This document shows positions 48,115-56,719 of a stretch of 57,056 nucleotides of DNA, in pieces; position 1 is the first letter of the stretch, and every line of letters begins with the position of its first letter. The notes under the pieces were generated by a model. It was not told where the DNA came from and searched no databases. It was given only the letters and a program-made list of their open reading frames with translations. A program made the position numbers and the translations under genes. Origin of the DNA: Ruminococcaceae bacterium P7 (lineage in GTDB: Bacteria > Bacillota > Clostridia > Oscillospirales > Acutalibacteraceae); the NCBI GenBank assembly GCA_900100595.1, contig FMUA01000018.1:1-57056 (forward strand), in the 5' to 3' direction.

Positions 48115-49554
48115 TTAATACTGCTTGCCCCAGAATACCATGTGCTTTGCGGGCTTGCCGCAGCAGACGCAGACGTCGCTGAGATGCTCCTCCTCAAAGG
48201 GGATGCAGCGGCTCTTGACGCCGCCTGTTTCGTCCTTGAGCTGATCCTCGCAGGCGCTGTCGCCGCACCACATCGCCTTGATGAAGCCGGGGTGGTTCTT
48301 CGCGGTGTCGATGAACTCCTCGTGCGTGGTGGCGACGAAGGTCTTTTCCTTGGTATTCTGTGCCGCTCTGTCGTACATATCCTGACGGATGGTCTCCATC
48401 AGGTTCTCCACAAAGGCGCTCAGCTCGTCGAGCGGCACAAACGCCTTTTCTCTGGTGTCGCGGCGAACCACGACGCACTGGTTCTTTTCGATGTCCTTGG
48501 GGCCGATCTCGACGCGGACGGGAACGCCCTTCATCTCATACTCGGCGAACTTCCAGCCGGGAGCGTGGTCGCTGTCGTCGAGCTTGACGCGGAACTTGCC
48601 CGCGAGCATTGCTCTGAGCTCCTCCGCCTTTTCGAGAACGCCCTCCTTGTGGTGGGCGACGGGGATGATCACGACCTGAATCGGCGCGATTCTCGGCGGC
48701 AGTACCAAGCCGTCGTCGTCGCTGTGCACCATGATCAGCGCTCCGATCATGCGTGTCGAGGTGCCCCATGAGGTCTGGTGCGGATAGTGGAGCTGGTTGT
48801 CCTTGCCCGTGTAGGTGATGCCGAAGCTCTTGGCGAAGCCGTCGCCGAAGTAGTGCGAGGTGCCGCCCTGAAGCGCGACGCCGTTGTGCATCATCGGCTC
48901 GATGGTATAGGTCGCCTCGGCGCCCGCGAATTTCTCCTTCTCGGTTTTCTGACCGACAACAGCGGGGATCGCGAGGGTCTCGGCGTAGAAATCGGTGTAG
49001 ACCTTGAGCATCTTCAAAGTCTCCTCCTGCGCCTCCTCTGCGGTGGCGTGCATGGTATGGCCCTCCTGCCAGAGGAACTCGGAGGTGCGCAGGAACGGAC
49101 GGGTGGTCTTTTCCCATCTGACAACGGAGCACCACTGGTTGTAGAGCTTGGGCAGGTCGCGGTAGGTCTTGATGACCTTCTTATAGTGCTCGCAGAACAG
49201 CGTCTCGGAGGTCGGACGGACAGCCAGACGCTCGGTCAGCTTTTCCTCACCGCCGACGGTCACCCACGCGCACTCGGGAGCGAAGCCCTCAACGTGGTCT
49301 TTTTCTCTCTGCAAAAGGCTCTCGGGGATGAACATGGGCATGTAGACGTTCTCGTGACCGGTCTCCTTGAAGCGTCTGTCCATATCCGCCTGCATCAGCT
49401 CCCAGATCGCGTAGCCGTAGGGACGGATGACCATACAGCCCTTGACGCCCGAATAATCGGCAAGCTCAGCCTTTTTGACGATGTCGGTATACCACTTTGC
49501 AAAATCCTCGTCGCGGCCGGTGATCGCCTCGACCATTTTCTTGTTTGCAGCCAT
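48115..49554 (-). CDS. proS: prolyl-tRNA synthetase, short type
   Basis: A 479-residue class II synthetase. Motif 2 is [20 protein letters not shown], followed by [10 protein letters not shown], with the motif 1 region [20 protein letters not shown] and motif 3 [17 protein letters not shown] near the C-terminal third. The anticodon-binding domain follows ([19 protein letters not shown]). The C-terminus has a Cys-rich zinc-like end ([20 protein letters not shown]). This is the eukaryote/archaea-like form without the editing insertion, as found in several Clostridia. Promoter at 49593. Confidence 0.95.
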   Translation of the reverse strand: MAANKKMVEAITGRDEDFAKWYTDIVKKAELADYSGVKGCMVIRPYGYAIWELMQADMDRRFKETGHENVYMPMFIPESLLQREKDHVEGFAPECAWVTVGGEEKLTERLAVRPTSETLFCEHYKKVIKTYRDLPKLYNQWCSVVRWEKTTRPFLRTSEFLWQEGHTMHATAEEAQEETLKMLKVYTDFYAETLAIPAVVGQKTEKEKFAGAEATYTIEPMMHNGVALQGGTSHYFGDGFAKSFGITYTGKDNQLHYPHQTSWGTSTRMIGALIMVHSDDDGLVLPPRIAPIQVVIIPVAHHKEGVLEKAEELRAMLAGKFRVKLDDSDHAPGWKFAEYEMKGVPVRVEIGPKDIEKNQCVVVRRDTREKAFVPLDELSAFVENLMETIRQDMYDRAAQNTKEKTFVATTHEEFIDTAKNHPGFIKAMWCGDSACEDQLKDETGGVKSRCIPFEEEHLSDVCVCCGKPAKHMVFWGKQY

Positions 49555-49592
49555 ATCTATTTCTCCTTTTAGGTCATAATCATAATGTTTCT

Positions 49593-49621
49593 ATTATACT
49601 ACAAGAGTTCCGTTTTGACAA
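49593..49621 (-). promoter_or_regulatory. proS promoter
   Basis: Minus strand: TTGTCA (49616-49621), 17 bases, TATAAT (49593-49598), 40 bases before the ATG. No T-box leader fits in this short space. Confidence 0.8.
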
Positions 49622-49655
49622 GTAGGAACTTGCACTTTGATTTGCAATCCGCCGC

Positions 49656-49684
49656 TTTACAAATACCTTTAAATATGATACAAT
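49656..49684 (+). promoter_or_regulatory. promoter of the aminotransferase-trpS unit
   Basis: TTTACA (49656-49661), 17 bases, TACAAT (49679-49684). The leader to the ATG at 49729 is short, so no riboswitch lies between. Confidence 0.75.
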
Positions 49685-49728
49685 AGCATTTGGTATGTTA
49701 TAAATTTACAGAAAAAGAGGTTAGTACT

Positions 49729-50913
49729 ATGGAATATGTTTTTTCCGACAGAGTTTCCAATCTGAAACCGAGCGCCATCCGTGAAATCTTCAAATACGCC
49801 GCCGACCCCGAGGTCGTTTCCCTTTCGGCAGGCAACCCTTCTCCCGACGCGTTCCCCGTTGAGGCGATCACCGAGATTTCCGAGCGTATCTTCCGCGAGA
49901 ATCCCATCTCCGTGCTCCAGTACAGCGTGACAGAGGGCTACACCCCCCTGCGCAACCACCTCAAGGAGTACATGAAGAAATATCACAACACCGGCAACGA
50001 CAGCGACGACATCCTCATCACCACGGGCGCGCAGCAGATCATGGACCTCTGCACCAAGGCGCTCGTCAACGAGGGCGAGGTCGTCATCTGCGAGGCGCCG
50101 TCCTTTATCGGCTCGCTGAACACCTTCCGCAGCTACAACGCCAAGCTCGTCGGCGTGACCGTCGAGCCCGACGGCATGAGCATGACCGAGCTGGAGGAGA
50201 AGCTCAAGGCGAATCCCAACGCGAAGTTCATCTACACCATCCCGAACTTCCAGAACCCCTCGGGCGTGACCATGAGCCTTGAAAAGCGCAGAAGAATGTA
50301 TGAGCTTGCAAGACAGTACGGCGTGCTGATTCTCGAGGACAATCCCTACGGCGATCTGCGCTACAGCGGCGAGAATCTGCCCAATGTCAAGAGCTTCGAT
50401 ACCGACGGAATGGTCATCTACGCAGGCTCGTTCTCCAAGGTCATCTCCCCCGGCATGCGCGTCGCCTACACCATCGCGCCCAAGGAAATCTTCCAGAAGC
50501 TGGTCGTCTGCAAGCAGGGCAACGACGTCCACACCAACATCTGGTCGCAGCGCGTCTGCGACGAGTTCCTCACCAAGTACGACTTCAACGCGCATCTGCA
50601 GCACCTGCGCGATATCTACACCAAGAAAGCGCGCTTCTGCATGGAGCTGCTCGACAAATACTGCGCGCCAAACATCACCTATCACCGCATCGACGGCGGT
50701 CTGTTCATCTGGTGCGACCTGCCCGAGCACGTCGATATGCCCGCGTTCTGCAAGAAGGCGGTGCTCAACAAGGTCTGCGTCGTTCCCGGCAACGCCTTCC
50801 TCACCGACGAAACAGAGGAATGCCACAGCTTCCGCATCAACTTCTCCACTCCCACCGACGAGCAGCTCGAAAAGGGCATCAAAATCCTCGGCGAGCTGGC
50901 GAAAGATCTATAA
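49729..50913 (+). CDS. PLP-dependent aminotransferase (class I)
   Basis: A 394-residue aminotransferase of the LysN/2-aminoadipate transaminase-like group. ATG 49729 follows GAGGTTAG. Visible: LSAGNPSPDAFPVEAI, the TTGAQQIMDLCTKALVNEG segment, YTIPNFQNPSGVTMSLEKRR (Asn/Pro of the PLP site), ILEDNPYGDLRY with the PLP-binding Asp and AGSFSKVISPGMRVAYTIA with the Schiff-base Lys. The acceptor amino acid is uncertain. It is followed by trpS within 21 bases, possibly one transcript. No HTH domain, so not a MocR regulator. Confidence 0.93.
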   Translation: MEYVFSDRVSNLKPSAIREIFKYAADPEVVSLSAGNPSPDAFPVEAITEISERIFRENPISVLQYSVTEGYTPLRNHLKEYMKKYHNTGNDSDDILITTGAQQIMDLCTKALVNEGEVVICEAPSFIGSLNTFRSYNAKLVGVTVEPDGMSMTELEEKLKANPNAKFIYTIPNFQNPSGVTMSLEKRRRMYELARQYGVLILEDNPYGDLRYSGENLPNVKSFDTDGMVIYAGSFSKVISPGMRVAYTIAPKEIFQKLVVCKQGNDVHTNIWSQRVCDEFLTKYDFNAHLQHLRDIYTKKARFCMELLDKYCAPNITYHRIDGGLFIWCDLPEHVDMPAFCKKAVLNKVCVVPGNAFLTDETEECHSFRINFSTPTDEQLEKGIKILGELAKDL

Positions 50914-50934
50914 TTGAATCCCGAGGTACACATC

Positions 50935-51942
50935 ATGGAAAACACCGCACCCGTTAAAAAGCAAGTCGTGTTCAGCGCGATCCAGCCGAGCGGCACCATC
51001 ACGCTGGGCAATTATCTCGGAGCCATCCGCAACTGGGTCAAAATGCAGGACGAATACAGCTGCATCTACGCCCTTGCCGATCTCCACACCATCACCGTCC
51101 GTCAGGAGCCTGCGCAGATGCGCAGGAACATCATCGACGCCTACGCGTCGATCCTCGCCTGCGGCATCGACGTGGAAAAAAGCCTTTTCTTCATCCAGAG
51201 CCACGTCCCCACCCACGCGCAGATCGCGTGGATCCTCAACTGCTACACCCAGTTCGGCGAGCTGTCGCGCATGACGCAGTTCAAGGACAAGTCCAAAAAG
51301 CACGCCGATAACATCAACGCGGGGCTGTTCACCTATCCCTCGCTGATGGCGGGCGACATCCTGCTCTATCAGGCGGACAAGGTGCCCGTCGGCGCCGACC
51401 AGAAACAGCACATTGAGCTGACCTGCGATATCGCCAAGCGCTTCAACGGTCTTTACGGAAACGTGTTCAAGATTCCCGAGGGCTTCATCCCGAAGAACGG
51501 CGCGCGCGTCATGTCGCTGCAGAACCCGCTCAACAAGATGAGCAAGTCCGACGAGAACGTCAACGGCTGCGTCCACCTGCTCGATTCCCCCGAGGTCATT
51601 ATGAAGAAATTCAAGCGCGCGGTCACGGACAGCGACGCCTGCGTGCGCTATGCCGAGGGCAAGGACGGCGTCAACAACCTCATGACCATCTACGGCGCGG
51701 TCACGGGCAAGACCTTTGAGGAGATCGAAAACGAATTTGCCGGCAAGGGCTACGGCGACTTCAAAACCGCTGTCGGCGAGGCTGTCGTCGAGGAGCTGCG
51801 TCCCATCCGCGAACGCTATGAGCGTCTCGTTGCGGACAAGGGCTACCTCGCGGAATGCTACCGCAAGGCTGACGAAATCGCGTACAAAATCAGCAGCCGC
51901 ACTCTCGACAAGGTGATGAAAAAGGTTGGTTTTATCAAATGA
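50935..51942 (+). CDS. trpS: tryptophanyl-tRNA synthetase
   Basis: A 335-residue class I synthetase. ATG 50935 is preceded by GAGGTACACATC. HIGH-like motif QPSGTITLGNYLGA, LADLHTITV, the dimer and substrate loop YQADKVPVGADQKQHIELTC and the KMSKS motif NKMSKSDEN. Full length. Attaches tryptophan to tRNA. A 4-base overlap (ATGA) joins it with the membrane gene downstream. No T-box leader was seen, in contrast to many Firmicutes trpS genes. Confidence 0.97.
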   Translation: MENTAPVKKQVVFSAIQPSGTITLGNYLGAIRNWVKMQDEYSCIYALADLHTITVRQEPAQMRRNIIDAYASILACGIDVEKSLFFIQSHVPTHAQIAWILNCYTQFGELSRMTQFKDKSKKHADNINAGLFTYPSLMAGDILLYQADKVPVGADQKQHIELTCDIAKRFNGLYGNVFKIPEGFIPKNGARVMSLQNPLNKMSKSDENVNGCVHLLDSPEVIMKKFKRAVTDSDACVRYAEGKDGVNNLMTIYGAVTGKTFEEIENEFAGKGYGDFKTAVGEAVVEELRPIRERYERLVADKGYLAECYRKADEIAYKISSRTLDKVMKKVGFIK

Positions 51943-53150
51943 CAAAGATAGAACGCAAGTTTTTTGACCTTGTTATCAAATATTTGCCGCTGATCGCGTT
52001 TGTCGTCTTTACCGCGCTGGCTGTCATGCTGCGGTTCGCCTGCATCGACTATGAGAGCGACGACTTCCGCAGCTTTCTGAACCCGTGGTTCTCCACCATC
52101 GGCTACGCCGGTCTTGACGGACTGAAGGCGCAGGTCGGCAACTACAACATCCCCTATCAGATCATCATTTACCTCATGACGCTCACGCCGTTCGACGCGC
52201 TTGACTCCTACAAGCTGCTTTCGGTGATCTTCGACTTCGCGCTCGCGCTATCCTGCGCAATGGTCGTCAAGGAATATCTGAAATGCAGGCTCTTTGACAT
52301 GATGCCGCTGATAACCTACTCCGCGGTGCTGCTTTCGCTCACCGTCGTGATGAACTCGTCCTTCTGGGCGCAGTGCGATTCGATCTACACGTTCTTTATC
52401 GCGCTCGCAATCTACTTCACCATGCGCGAAAACTACCTTCCCGCGTTCGCGCTGCTCGGCGCGTCGCTCGCGTTCAAGCTGCAGATGGTTTTCATCTTGC
52501 CGCTGTTCCTCTATTACTGGGCGTCCACGCGCAAGGTCAGTATTCTGCACTTTACCGTGATTCCTGCGGTGGATGTTCTGATGTGCCTGCCCGTCGTGGC
52601 AATGGGCAGACCATTCCAGGATATCATCAAGATTTACGTCGACCAGACCGACTACGGCAAGCAGATTCAGATGAACTATCCGAACCTCTACGCCTTCATG
52701 TGCGACAGAATGAATACGGAAAATTACTATCTGCTCAAGGGCTTCGCCGTGCTGCTGACGCTGACGGTGCTCGCGGCAGGCATGTTCCTGATTCTCCGCA
52801 AAAGAGTCGACCTGTCCGACAACAAGAAGCTTCTGATGACGGGCATCTGGTCGGTGTTCACCTGCCTGATGTTCCTGTCCTCCATGCACGAGCGTTACGC
52901 CTATCTGCTCGACATACTGCTGCTGATCTACTTCTTCTCGACAAGGCGGCATCCGTTCACGGCGGTCATCGCGCTGATGATCAGCCTGAGAGGCTATTGC
53001 TTCTATCTGTTCGGGGACTACGAGGTCATCTCCCTCGGCATGACGTCCATCGTCAACATCGGGCTTTATGTCTGGATTTCGTATCTGTTTATCAAAGAAG
53101 TGCTTCTTGACCAAGAGGTCAGATTCCTGCAAAAAACCGCTTCCGAATAA
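51939..53150 (+). CDS. GT-C-type membrane protein (glycosyltransferase-like)
   Basis: A 403-residue protein with about 10 or 11 hydrophobic segments. The first outside loop has an acidic pair typical of GT-C enzymes (YESDDFRSFLNPWFSTIGY), followed by GYAGLDGLKAQVGNYNIPYQ. A second conserved patch is NSSFWAQCDSIYTFFIALAI and later SSMHERYAYLLDILLL. It is related to mannosyltransferase-like/DUF2029-like membrane proteins that act on polyprenyl-linked sugars. Donor and acceptor cannot be told. The start overlaps trpS by 4 bases, so it is translationally coupled to it. Confidence 0.75.
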   Translation: MTKIERKFFDLVIKYLPLIAFVVFTALAVMLRFACIDYESDDFRSFLNPWFSTIGYAGLDGLKAQVGNYNIPYQIIIYLMTLTPFDALDSYKLLSVIFDFALALSCAMVVKEYLKCRLFDMMPLITYSAVLLSLTVVMNSSFWAQCDSIYTFFIALAIYFTMRENYLPAFALLGASLAFKLQMVFILPLFLYYWASTRKVSILHFTVIPAVDVLMCLPVVAMGRPFQDIIKIYVDQTDYGKQIQMNYPNLYAFMCDRMNTENYYLLKGFAVLLTLTVLAAGMFLILRKRVDLSDNKKLLMTGIWSVFTCLMFLSSMHERYAYLLDILLLIYFFSTRRHPFTAVIALMISLRGYCFYLFGDYEVISLGMTSIVNIGLYVWISYLFIKEVLLDQEVRFLQKTASE

Positions 53151-53168
53151 GGAAGCGGTTTTCGTTTT
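53135..53168 (+). terminator. terminator of the trpS unit
   Basis: AACCGCTTCC (53135-53144) pairs with GGAAGCGGTT (53151-53160), followed by TTTTCGTTTT. The stop codon of the GT-C gene lies in the loop. Confidence 0.85.
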
Positions 53169-54000
53169 ACTCTTTTTCCGCTATCACGATGTAGCGGTTG
53201 AACTGTCCGTGACCCGCGGGCGTGCAGGTGATCAGCGTGATCAGCTGACGGTTCGGCTGAATGATAAAATCCTCTGTCTGGATGGGCGTGATGATCTTGT
53301 AGTCGATGACCTTGTAGTCGATCGTCTCCCAGTAGTTGGAAAAGCTGATCGTGTCGCCCTTTCTGAGACTGCGGATATTGTCGAAGAATATCCTGCCGAT
53401 GTAGCCCGTGTGCCCCGCGATGCAGACGTTGGTGTTTTTCTCGTCGATCGGCAGCGAGGTGCCGTACAGCTGCGCCGCGCCGAAATTCATCATATAGTCG
53501 CTCGCGCCGAGATAGACGGGCAGGTCCATATCGATCGCGGGAGCGGACAGGTAGCCGTAGACATTCGACAGGCCGTAGCTTGACAGGTTGAGCGCCGCCT
53601 TGCGGAAGTCGGCGGTGTCGACGGTTCCCTGATGGTAGAGGATCGAGGCGTTATACGCCTTGCTGTCCTCATAAAGACGCTTCAAGTCGTTCTGAAAGGT
53701 GATCGGGTAGCTGTAGGTACGCTCACCCGTGACAATGTCGATCGGATAGCCTTCCTCGTCGACCTCGCCCTTTTCGCGCGCCTCCTCAAAGCTGTCGGCG
53801 GTCACGCCCAGTTCCTCCTTGAGTGCGGCGTCCTCCTCCGTGATCACGTTGTCGAGCACCTTGTCATACTTCTCAATCAGCGAATCGGCGTTCTGCTGAC
53901 CGACACAGTTGGAAACGGGCGGAAAGAGCAGGAATCCGATTCCCGTCAGCAGCATGAGAATCGCGATGACGACGAGCACTTTTTTCCACATGCTACTCAC
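53167..54000 (-). CDS. sortase, second of a tandem pair
   Basis: A 277-residue protein with an N-terminal signal/anchor helix (WKKVLVVIAILMLLTGIGFL). The sortase domain has the catalytic His in CIAGHTGYIGRIFFDNI, the Cys in TLITCTPAGHGQ and the Arg in FNRYIVIAEKE. A long linker of about 100 residues lies in front. It would cleave a sorting signal and join surface or pilus proteins. No LPxTG substrate is encoded nearby. Its start overlaps the upstream sortase by 8 bases. Confidence 0.9.
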   Translation of the reverse strand: MSSMWKKVLVVIAILMLLTGIGFLLFPPVSNCVGQQNADSLIEKYDKVLDNVITEEDAALKEELGVTADSFEEAREKGEVDEEGYPIDIVTGERTYSYPITFQNDLKRLYEDSKAYNASILYHQGTVDTADFRKAALNLSSYGLSNVYGYLSAPAIDMDLPVYLGASDYMMNFGAAQLYGTSLPIDEKNTNVCIAGHTGYIGRIFFDNIRSLRKGDTISFSNYWETIDYKVIDYKIITPIQTEDFIIQPNRQLITLITCTPAGHGQFNRYIVIAEKE

Positions 54001-54910
54001 CGTCCTTTTTCGCCCTGCGGATGTTCCGTCGAACGATGAAGAATACCGTCAGACCGACCGCCAGCAGAAAGCCCGCGATGCTCAGGATCGCTGCCAGATA
54101 GCTGACCTTGTAGCCGAGGAAGAAGAAGTTGTCGTTACCCGTGCTGACAGACTTGATTTTCTTGTCGGAGGGCTTTGTCTCCGTTTCGGCCTTCTCCTCC
54201 GTCTTGCCGTCATCATCCGCTACGCGCTCACCCCTGACAAGCAGACGGTGCGTATTGACCGTGTAGGGCGTGCAGGTCATAAGCGTCACCAGATCCTTGC
54301 CCGAGACGACGTAGAGGTCGTCGATCTCGCTGGGCAGGACGGTTTTGATCTGATCGACCCGGTAGGTCAGCGTGCGGTCGAGAACATAGATATGGAACTC
54401 GTCGCCCTCCTCCAAATCGGGCAGATAGTCAAACAGCGTCTTGGACGGCAGGGCGGAATGCGCGGAAATAACGCTGTGGGTGCTGTCGCCGCCGATGGGC
54501 AGCGAGGTGTTGTGCAGATGTCCCGCGCCCTTTTGCAGCACCTCGTCGTCGGTGCCGTGATAGATGGGCAGAAAGACGTTGATTTTCGGGATCTCAATGT
54601 AGCCGATAAAGCCGTTTCCGTCAATATCGAAGGTTTCGTCGTAGTGCGCGCCGATTTTTTCGTAGCTCTCCATGTCGAACGGGTCGGTCAGGACGACGGT
54701 ATCGGTCAGGCTGCGGTTATAATTCTCCGCATCCTCAAAGAACTGCTGAATCTCCTCTTTCGGCATGCCTTCTGCGGCGACCATCCTGTCATGCGCCTCA
54801 CTGCGGTCAAAATAGTTGTTGATCATCGAACTGACGAGCGGATAGCTCAAAATGCCGAGTCCGACGAGAAAAATCAGAATAATCAAAATAATGGGCAGTA
54901 TTCGTTTCAT
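53993..54910 (-). CDS. sortase with C-terminal anchor (class C-like)
   Basis: A 305-residue protein with N-terminal helix (LPIILIILIFLVGLGILSY) and a second C-terminal membrane helix (AAILSIAGFLLAVGLTVFFIV), the two-anchor layout of class C pilin sortases. The catalytic His is in ISAHSALPSKTLFDYLP, the Cys in VTLMTCTPYTVNTHR and the Arg in THRLLVRGER. Class C enzymes join pilus subunits. First of the two tandem sortases, with a promoter at 54938. Confidence 0.9.
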   Translation of the reverse strand: MKRILPIILIILIFLVGLGILSYPLVSSMINNYFDRSEAHDRMVAAEGMPKEEIQQFFEDAENYNRSLTDTVVLTDPFDMESYEKIGAHYDETFDIDGNGFIGYIEIPKINVFLPIYHGTDDEVLQKGAGHLHNTSLPIGGDSTHSVISAHSALPSKTLFDYLPDLEEGDEFHIYVLDRTLTYRVDQIKTVLPSEIDDLYVVSGKDLVTLMTCTPYTVNTHRLLVRGERVADDDGKTEEKAETETKPSDKKIKSVSTGNDNFFFLGYKVSYLAAILSIAGFLLAVGLTVFFIVRRNIRRAKKDGE

Positions 54911-54937
54911 GCTTTACCTCGCTGGTGTGATAGCTTC

Positions 54938-54966
54938 ATTATACATCAAAGGCGCCGCAGTTGCAA
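54938..54966 (-). promoter_or_regulatory. promoter of the sortase pair
   Basis: Minus strand: TTGCAA (54961-54966), 17 bases, TATAAT (54938-54943), 28 bases before the ATG. Confidence 0.75.
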
Positions 54967-54993
54967 GTGATTCACACTGATTTCAAAATCCTA

Positions 54994-55023
54994 TTGAAAA
55001 CCACCCCTGTTATATGGTATGAT
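54994..55023 (+). promoter_or_regulatory. promoter of the DUF624 gene
   Basis: TTGAAA (54994-54999), 18 bases, TATGAT (55018-55023) on the plus strand. Confidence 0.7.
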
Positions 55024-55056
55024 AGGGAGGTACAAAAACACAAAGGAAATCATCAT

Positions 55057-55878
55057 ATGAAACCAAAACACGAAAAACCGATCACCGTGTTCTTTCAGAA
55101 GCTGCCGCAGCTGCTGCTCGCGGGCGTTCTTTTCTCCGCGTGTATGGCGGCTTGCACGGGCATCTTCATCCTGATCGCCCTCTTGACGGGCTTCAACAGC
55201 ATCATCCTCTGGGGCGTGGGCATCATCCCGGGCATGCTGTTCTACGCGGGACTTGTCACCGTTATCCGCAAATACGGAATCGAGAACGACTATGTTCCCG
55301 TTGTCCCGACCTTCTTCCGCGCGGTAAAGGAAAACCGGAAAGCGTTCCTGCTGCACGGCTTTGTGGTATACGCCGTCTGCTCCTGCTCGTCGTTCGCCAT
55401 CCTCTACTACTACACGCTCGCGCAGGAGGATGTGACCTTCGGCTATGTGCTGTCGATCTACGGCATATTCATCGCCGCACTGCTTGTCATGCTGTTCTAT
55501 GTGCCCCTGATGACCGTCACCTACGAGCTGCGCTGGCGCGATATCTATAAGCATTCCCTGCTGCTGATCATCAGAAATCTTCCGCGCAACCTGCTCACCC
55601 TCCTGATGATCGCGGTGCCGACAGCCGCCGCGGTTTTCATTATCATTTTCACAAGCGGCGCCGGCAGAATCATCGCCTGCGTACTGATCGGCGCGGTCTT
55701 CCCCATGCTCATCACGTATCTTGTGATCGCGATGGTATCAAAGGGACTGATCGAGAACCTCGGAGAATTTGTTGACCCGGTTGTCGAGGAGGAGCCTGTC
55801 GTCATCCATACGGAAAACACCGAGGACGACTACATCTTCGTCAACGGCAGAATGGTGAAAAATCCCAATAAAAAGTAA
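55057..55878 (+). CDS. DUF624 (YesL-like) membrane protein
   Basis: A 273-residue protein; the ATG at 55057 follows AAAGGAAATC. Six hydrophobic segments: PQLLLAGVLFSACMAACTGI, ILWGVGIIPGMLFYAGLV, FLLHGFVVYAVCSCSSFAIL, VLSIYGIFIAALLVMLFYVP, LLTLLMIAVPTAAAVFIIIF and IACVLIGAVFPMLITYLVIA. The arrangement fits YesL/DUF624 proteins, often near sugar uptake genes but of unknown action. The tail (ENTEDDYIFVNGRMVKNPNK) is acidic and faces the cytoplasm. The structured RNA copy 2 begins 10 bases past the stop. Confidence 0.75.
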   Translation: MKPKHEKPITVFFQKLPQLLLAGVLFSACMAACTGIFILIALLTGFNSIILWGVGIIPGMLFYAGLVTVIRKYGIENDYVPVVPTFFRAVKENRKAFLLHGFVVYAVCSCSSFAILYYYTLAQEDVTFGYVLSIYGIFIAALLVMLFYVPLMTVTYELRWRDIYKHSLLLIIRNLPRNLLTLLMIAVPTAAAVFIIIFTSGAGRIIACVLIGAVFPMLITYLVIAMVSKGLIENLGEFVDPVVEEEPVVIHTENTEDDYIFVNGRMVKNPNKK

Positions 55879-55888
55879 ATCCTATCAA

Positions 55889-56013
55889 GAAAGCGGGTGT
55901 GCCGAAAGGCTGATACTCATAAGGATGATTTGAAATCGTAAAAAAATAGCCGATTGGGAGCACAAAAGAAAACATCGAACAGAATTATTAAAAGTTCTGC
56001 TCGATGTTTTTAT
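55889..56013 (+). ncRNA. structured RNA candidate, copy 2, with own terminator
   Basis: It matches 18362-18483 in sequence and order. Outer stem: GTGTGCC (55897-55903) with GGAGCAC (55957-55963), bases changed from copy 1 yet still pairing. The shared core has ATAAGGATGATTTGAAATC and later AGCCGATTGGGAG. A terminator follows: ACATCGA (55972-55978) with TCGATGT (56001-56007), plus CAGAA/TTCTG and TTTTATTG. It lies after the DUF624 gene, so it may be the 3' end of that mRNA or an own transcript. No known RNA class recognised. Confidence 0.6.
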
Positions 56014-56022
56014 TGTTGCAAT

Positions 56023-56349
56023 TTATTTATTCGAATGCTTTATCAGTGTGTCAATTACTTCATAAATCTTATTTTGCTCGGCTTTGGAAAGACCCTGAAG
56101 CTTATCGTTTAAAATTGAATTTTTAATAGTATATCCGTTATCCAAGACATCGCATAGAACTACATCAGCGGTTATTCCTAAAGCATTGAGGATAGTAATA
56201 AAAGTTTCCAAAGCGGGAATCTTTTCACCTCGCTCGACCATTCCAACATAATTAACACTTAAGCCGGTTTTCTCCGCCAAGTCTTCCTGTCGCATATTCC
56301 TCTCAAGTCTATATTGCCTAATGTGTTGACCAATAGAAGTCATTTTCAT
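56023..56349 (-). CDS. XRE-family regulator
   Basis: A 108-residue protein. The HTH spans residues about 5-65 (SIGQHIRQYRLERNMRQEDL, AEKTGLSVNYVGMVERGEKI, PALETFITILNALGITADVV). The C-terminal tail (NDKLQGLSKAEQNKIYEVID) forms a dimer helix. ATAAGGAATGG precedes the start region, somewhat far (ATG 56349). It stands alone, convergent with the structured RNA copy 2, and next to an IS insertion. Target unknown. Confidence 0.8.
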   Translation of the reverse strand: MKMTSIGQHIRQYRLERNMRQEDLAEKTGLSVNYVGMVERGEKIPALETFITILNALGITADVVLCDVLDNGYTIKNSILNDKLQGLSKAEQNKIYEVIDTLIKHSNK

Positions 56350-56569
56350 AGCATTACCATTCCTTATAGTTATTCTCTACAACTATTAGAATAGATGATT
56401 TTATAAAATAGATACACAAACTAAACGGAAGAAACAATAACTAATGGTGATGACATCCTGTAAAATATATGTTATAATTAATTATGACAAGGATATAATC
56501 CTTGTAAAAGAAAAGCTATGATCTTTTTCGATTAAGTTTTAAATCCATATAGTAACGGGTCGAATAGCC
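56350..56569. other. intergenic, AT-rich, one hairpin
   Basis: About 220 bases. ACAAGGATATAATCCTTGT near 56490-56508 is a perfect short palindrome. TATAAT-like stretches are frequent. No gene is visible. Confidence 0.4.
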
Positions 56570-56719
56570 GTGAACAAGATAAAAACCTGGTGCAGTTTTG
56601 GTCACAGACAGGAATTTGGAAGTATAACTGAACAGTTTATACGAAAGCTTGCTGAAAATAGCTGAACAAGGATGCGAAATGTTTTACACGGGTGCTATGG
56701 GAGATTTTATAATGATCCC
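56570..56719 (+). pseudogene. SLOG/DUF1273 (YpsA-like) gene remnant
   Basis: From GTG the frame reads VNKIKTWCSFGHRQEFGSIT, like the start of YpsA/DUF1273 proteins with their GHRQ-type motif. After about 30 codons a stop interrupts. In the next frame the family continues: EIAEQGCEMFYTGAMGDF, the phosphate-binding TGAMGDFD-type motif. The gene is then cut off by the IS end at about 56720. So it carries one frameshift and an insertion. SLOG proteins bind nucleotide-like ligands; function is uncertain. Confidence 0.65.

Noticed and set aside
49555..49728. T-box leaders for proS or the aminotransferase-trpS unit
   Set aside because: The divergent promoters leave leaders of under 45 bases, with no T-box sequence.
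49669..50826. A 385-codon minus-strand open frame opposite the aminotransferase
   Set aside because: It is the shadow of a clear aminotransferase gene; composition is typical of an antisense frame.
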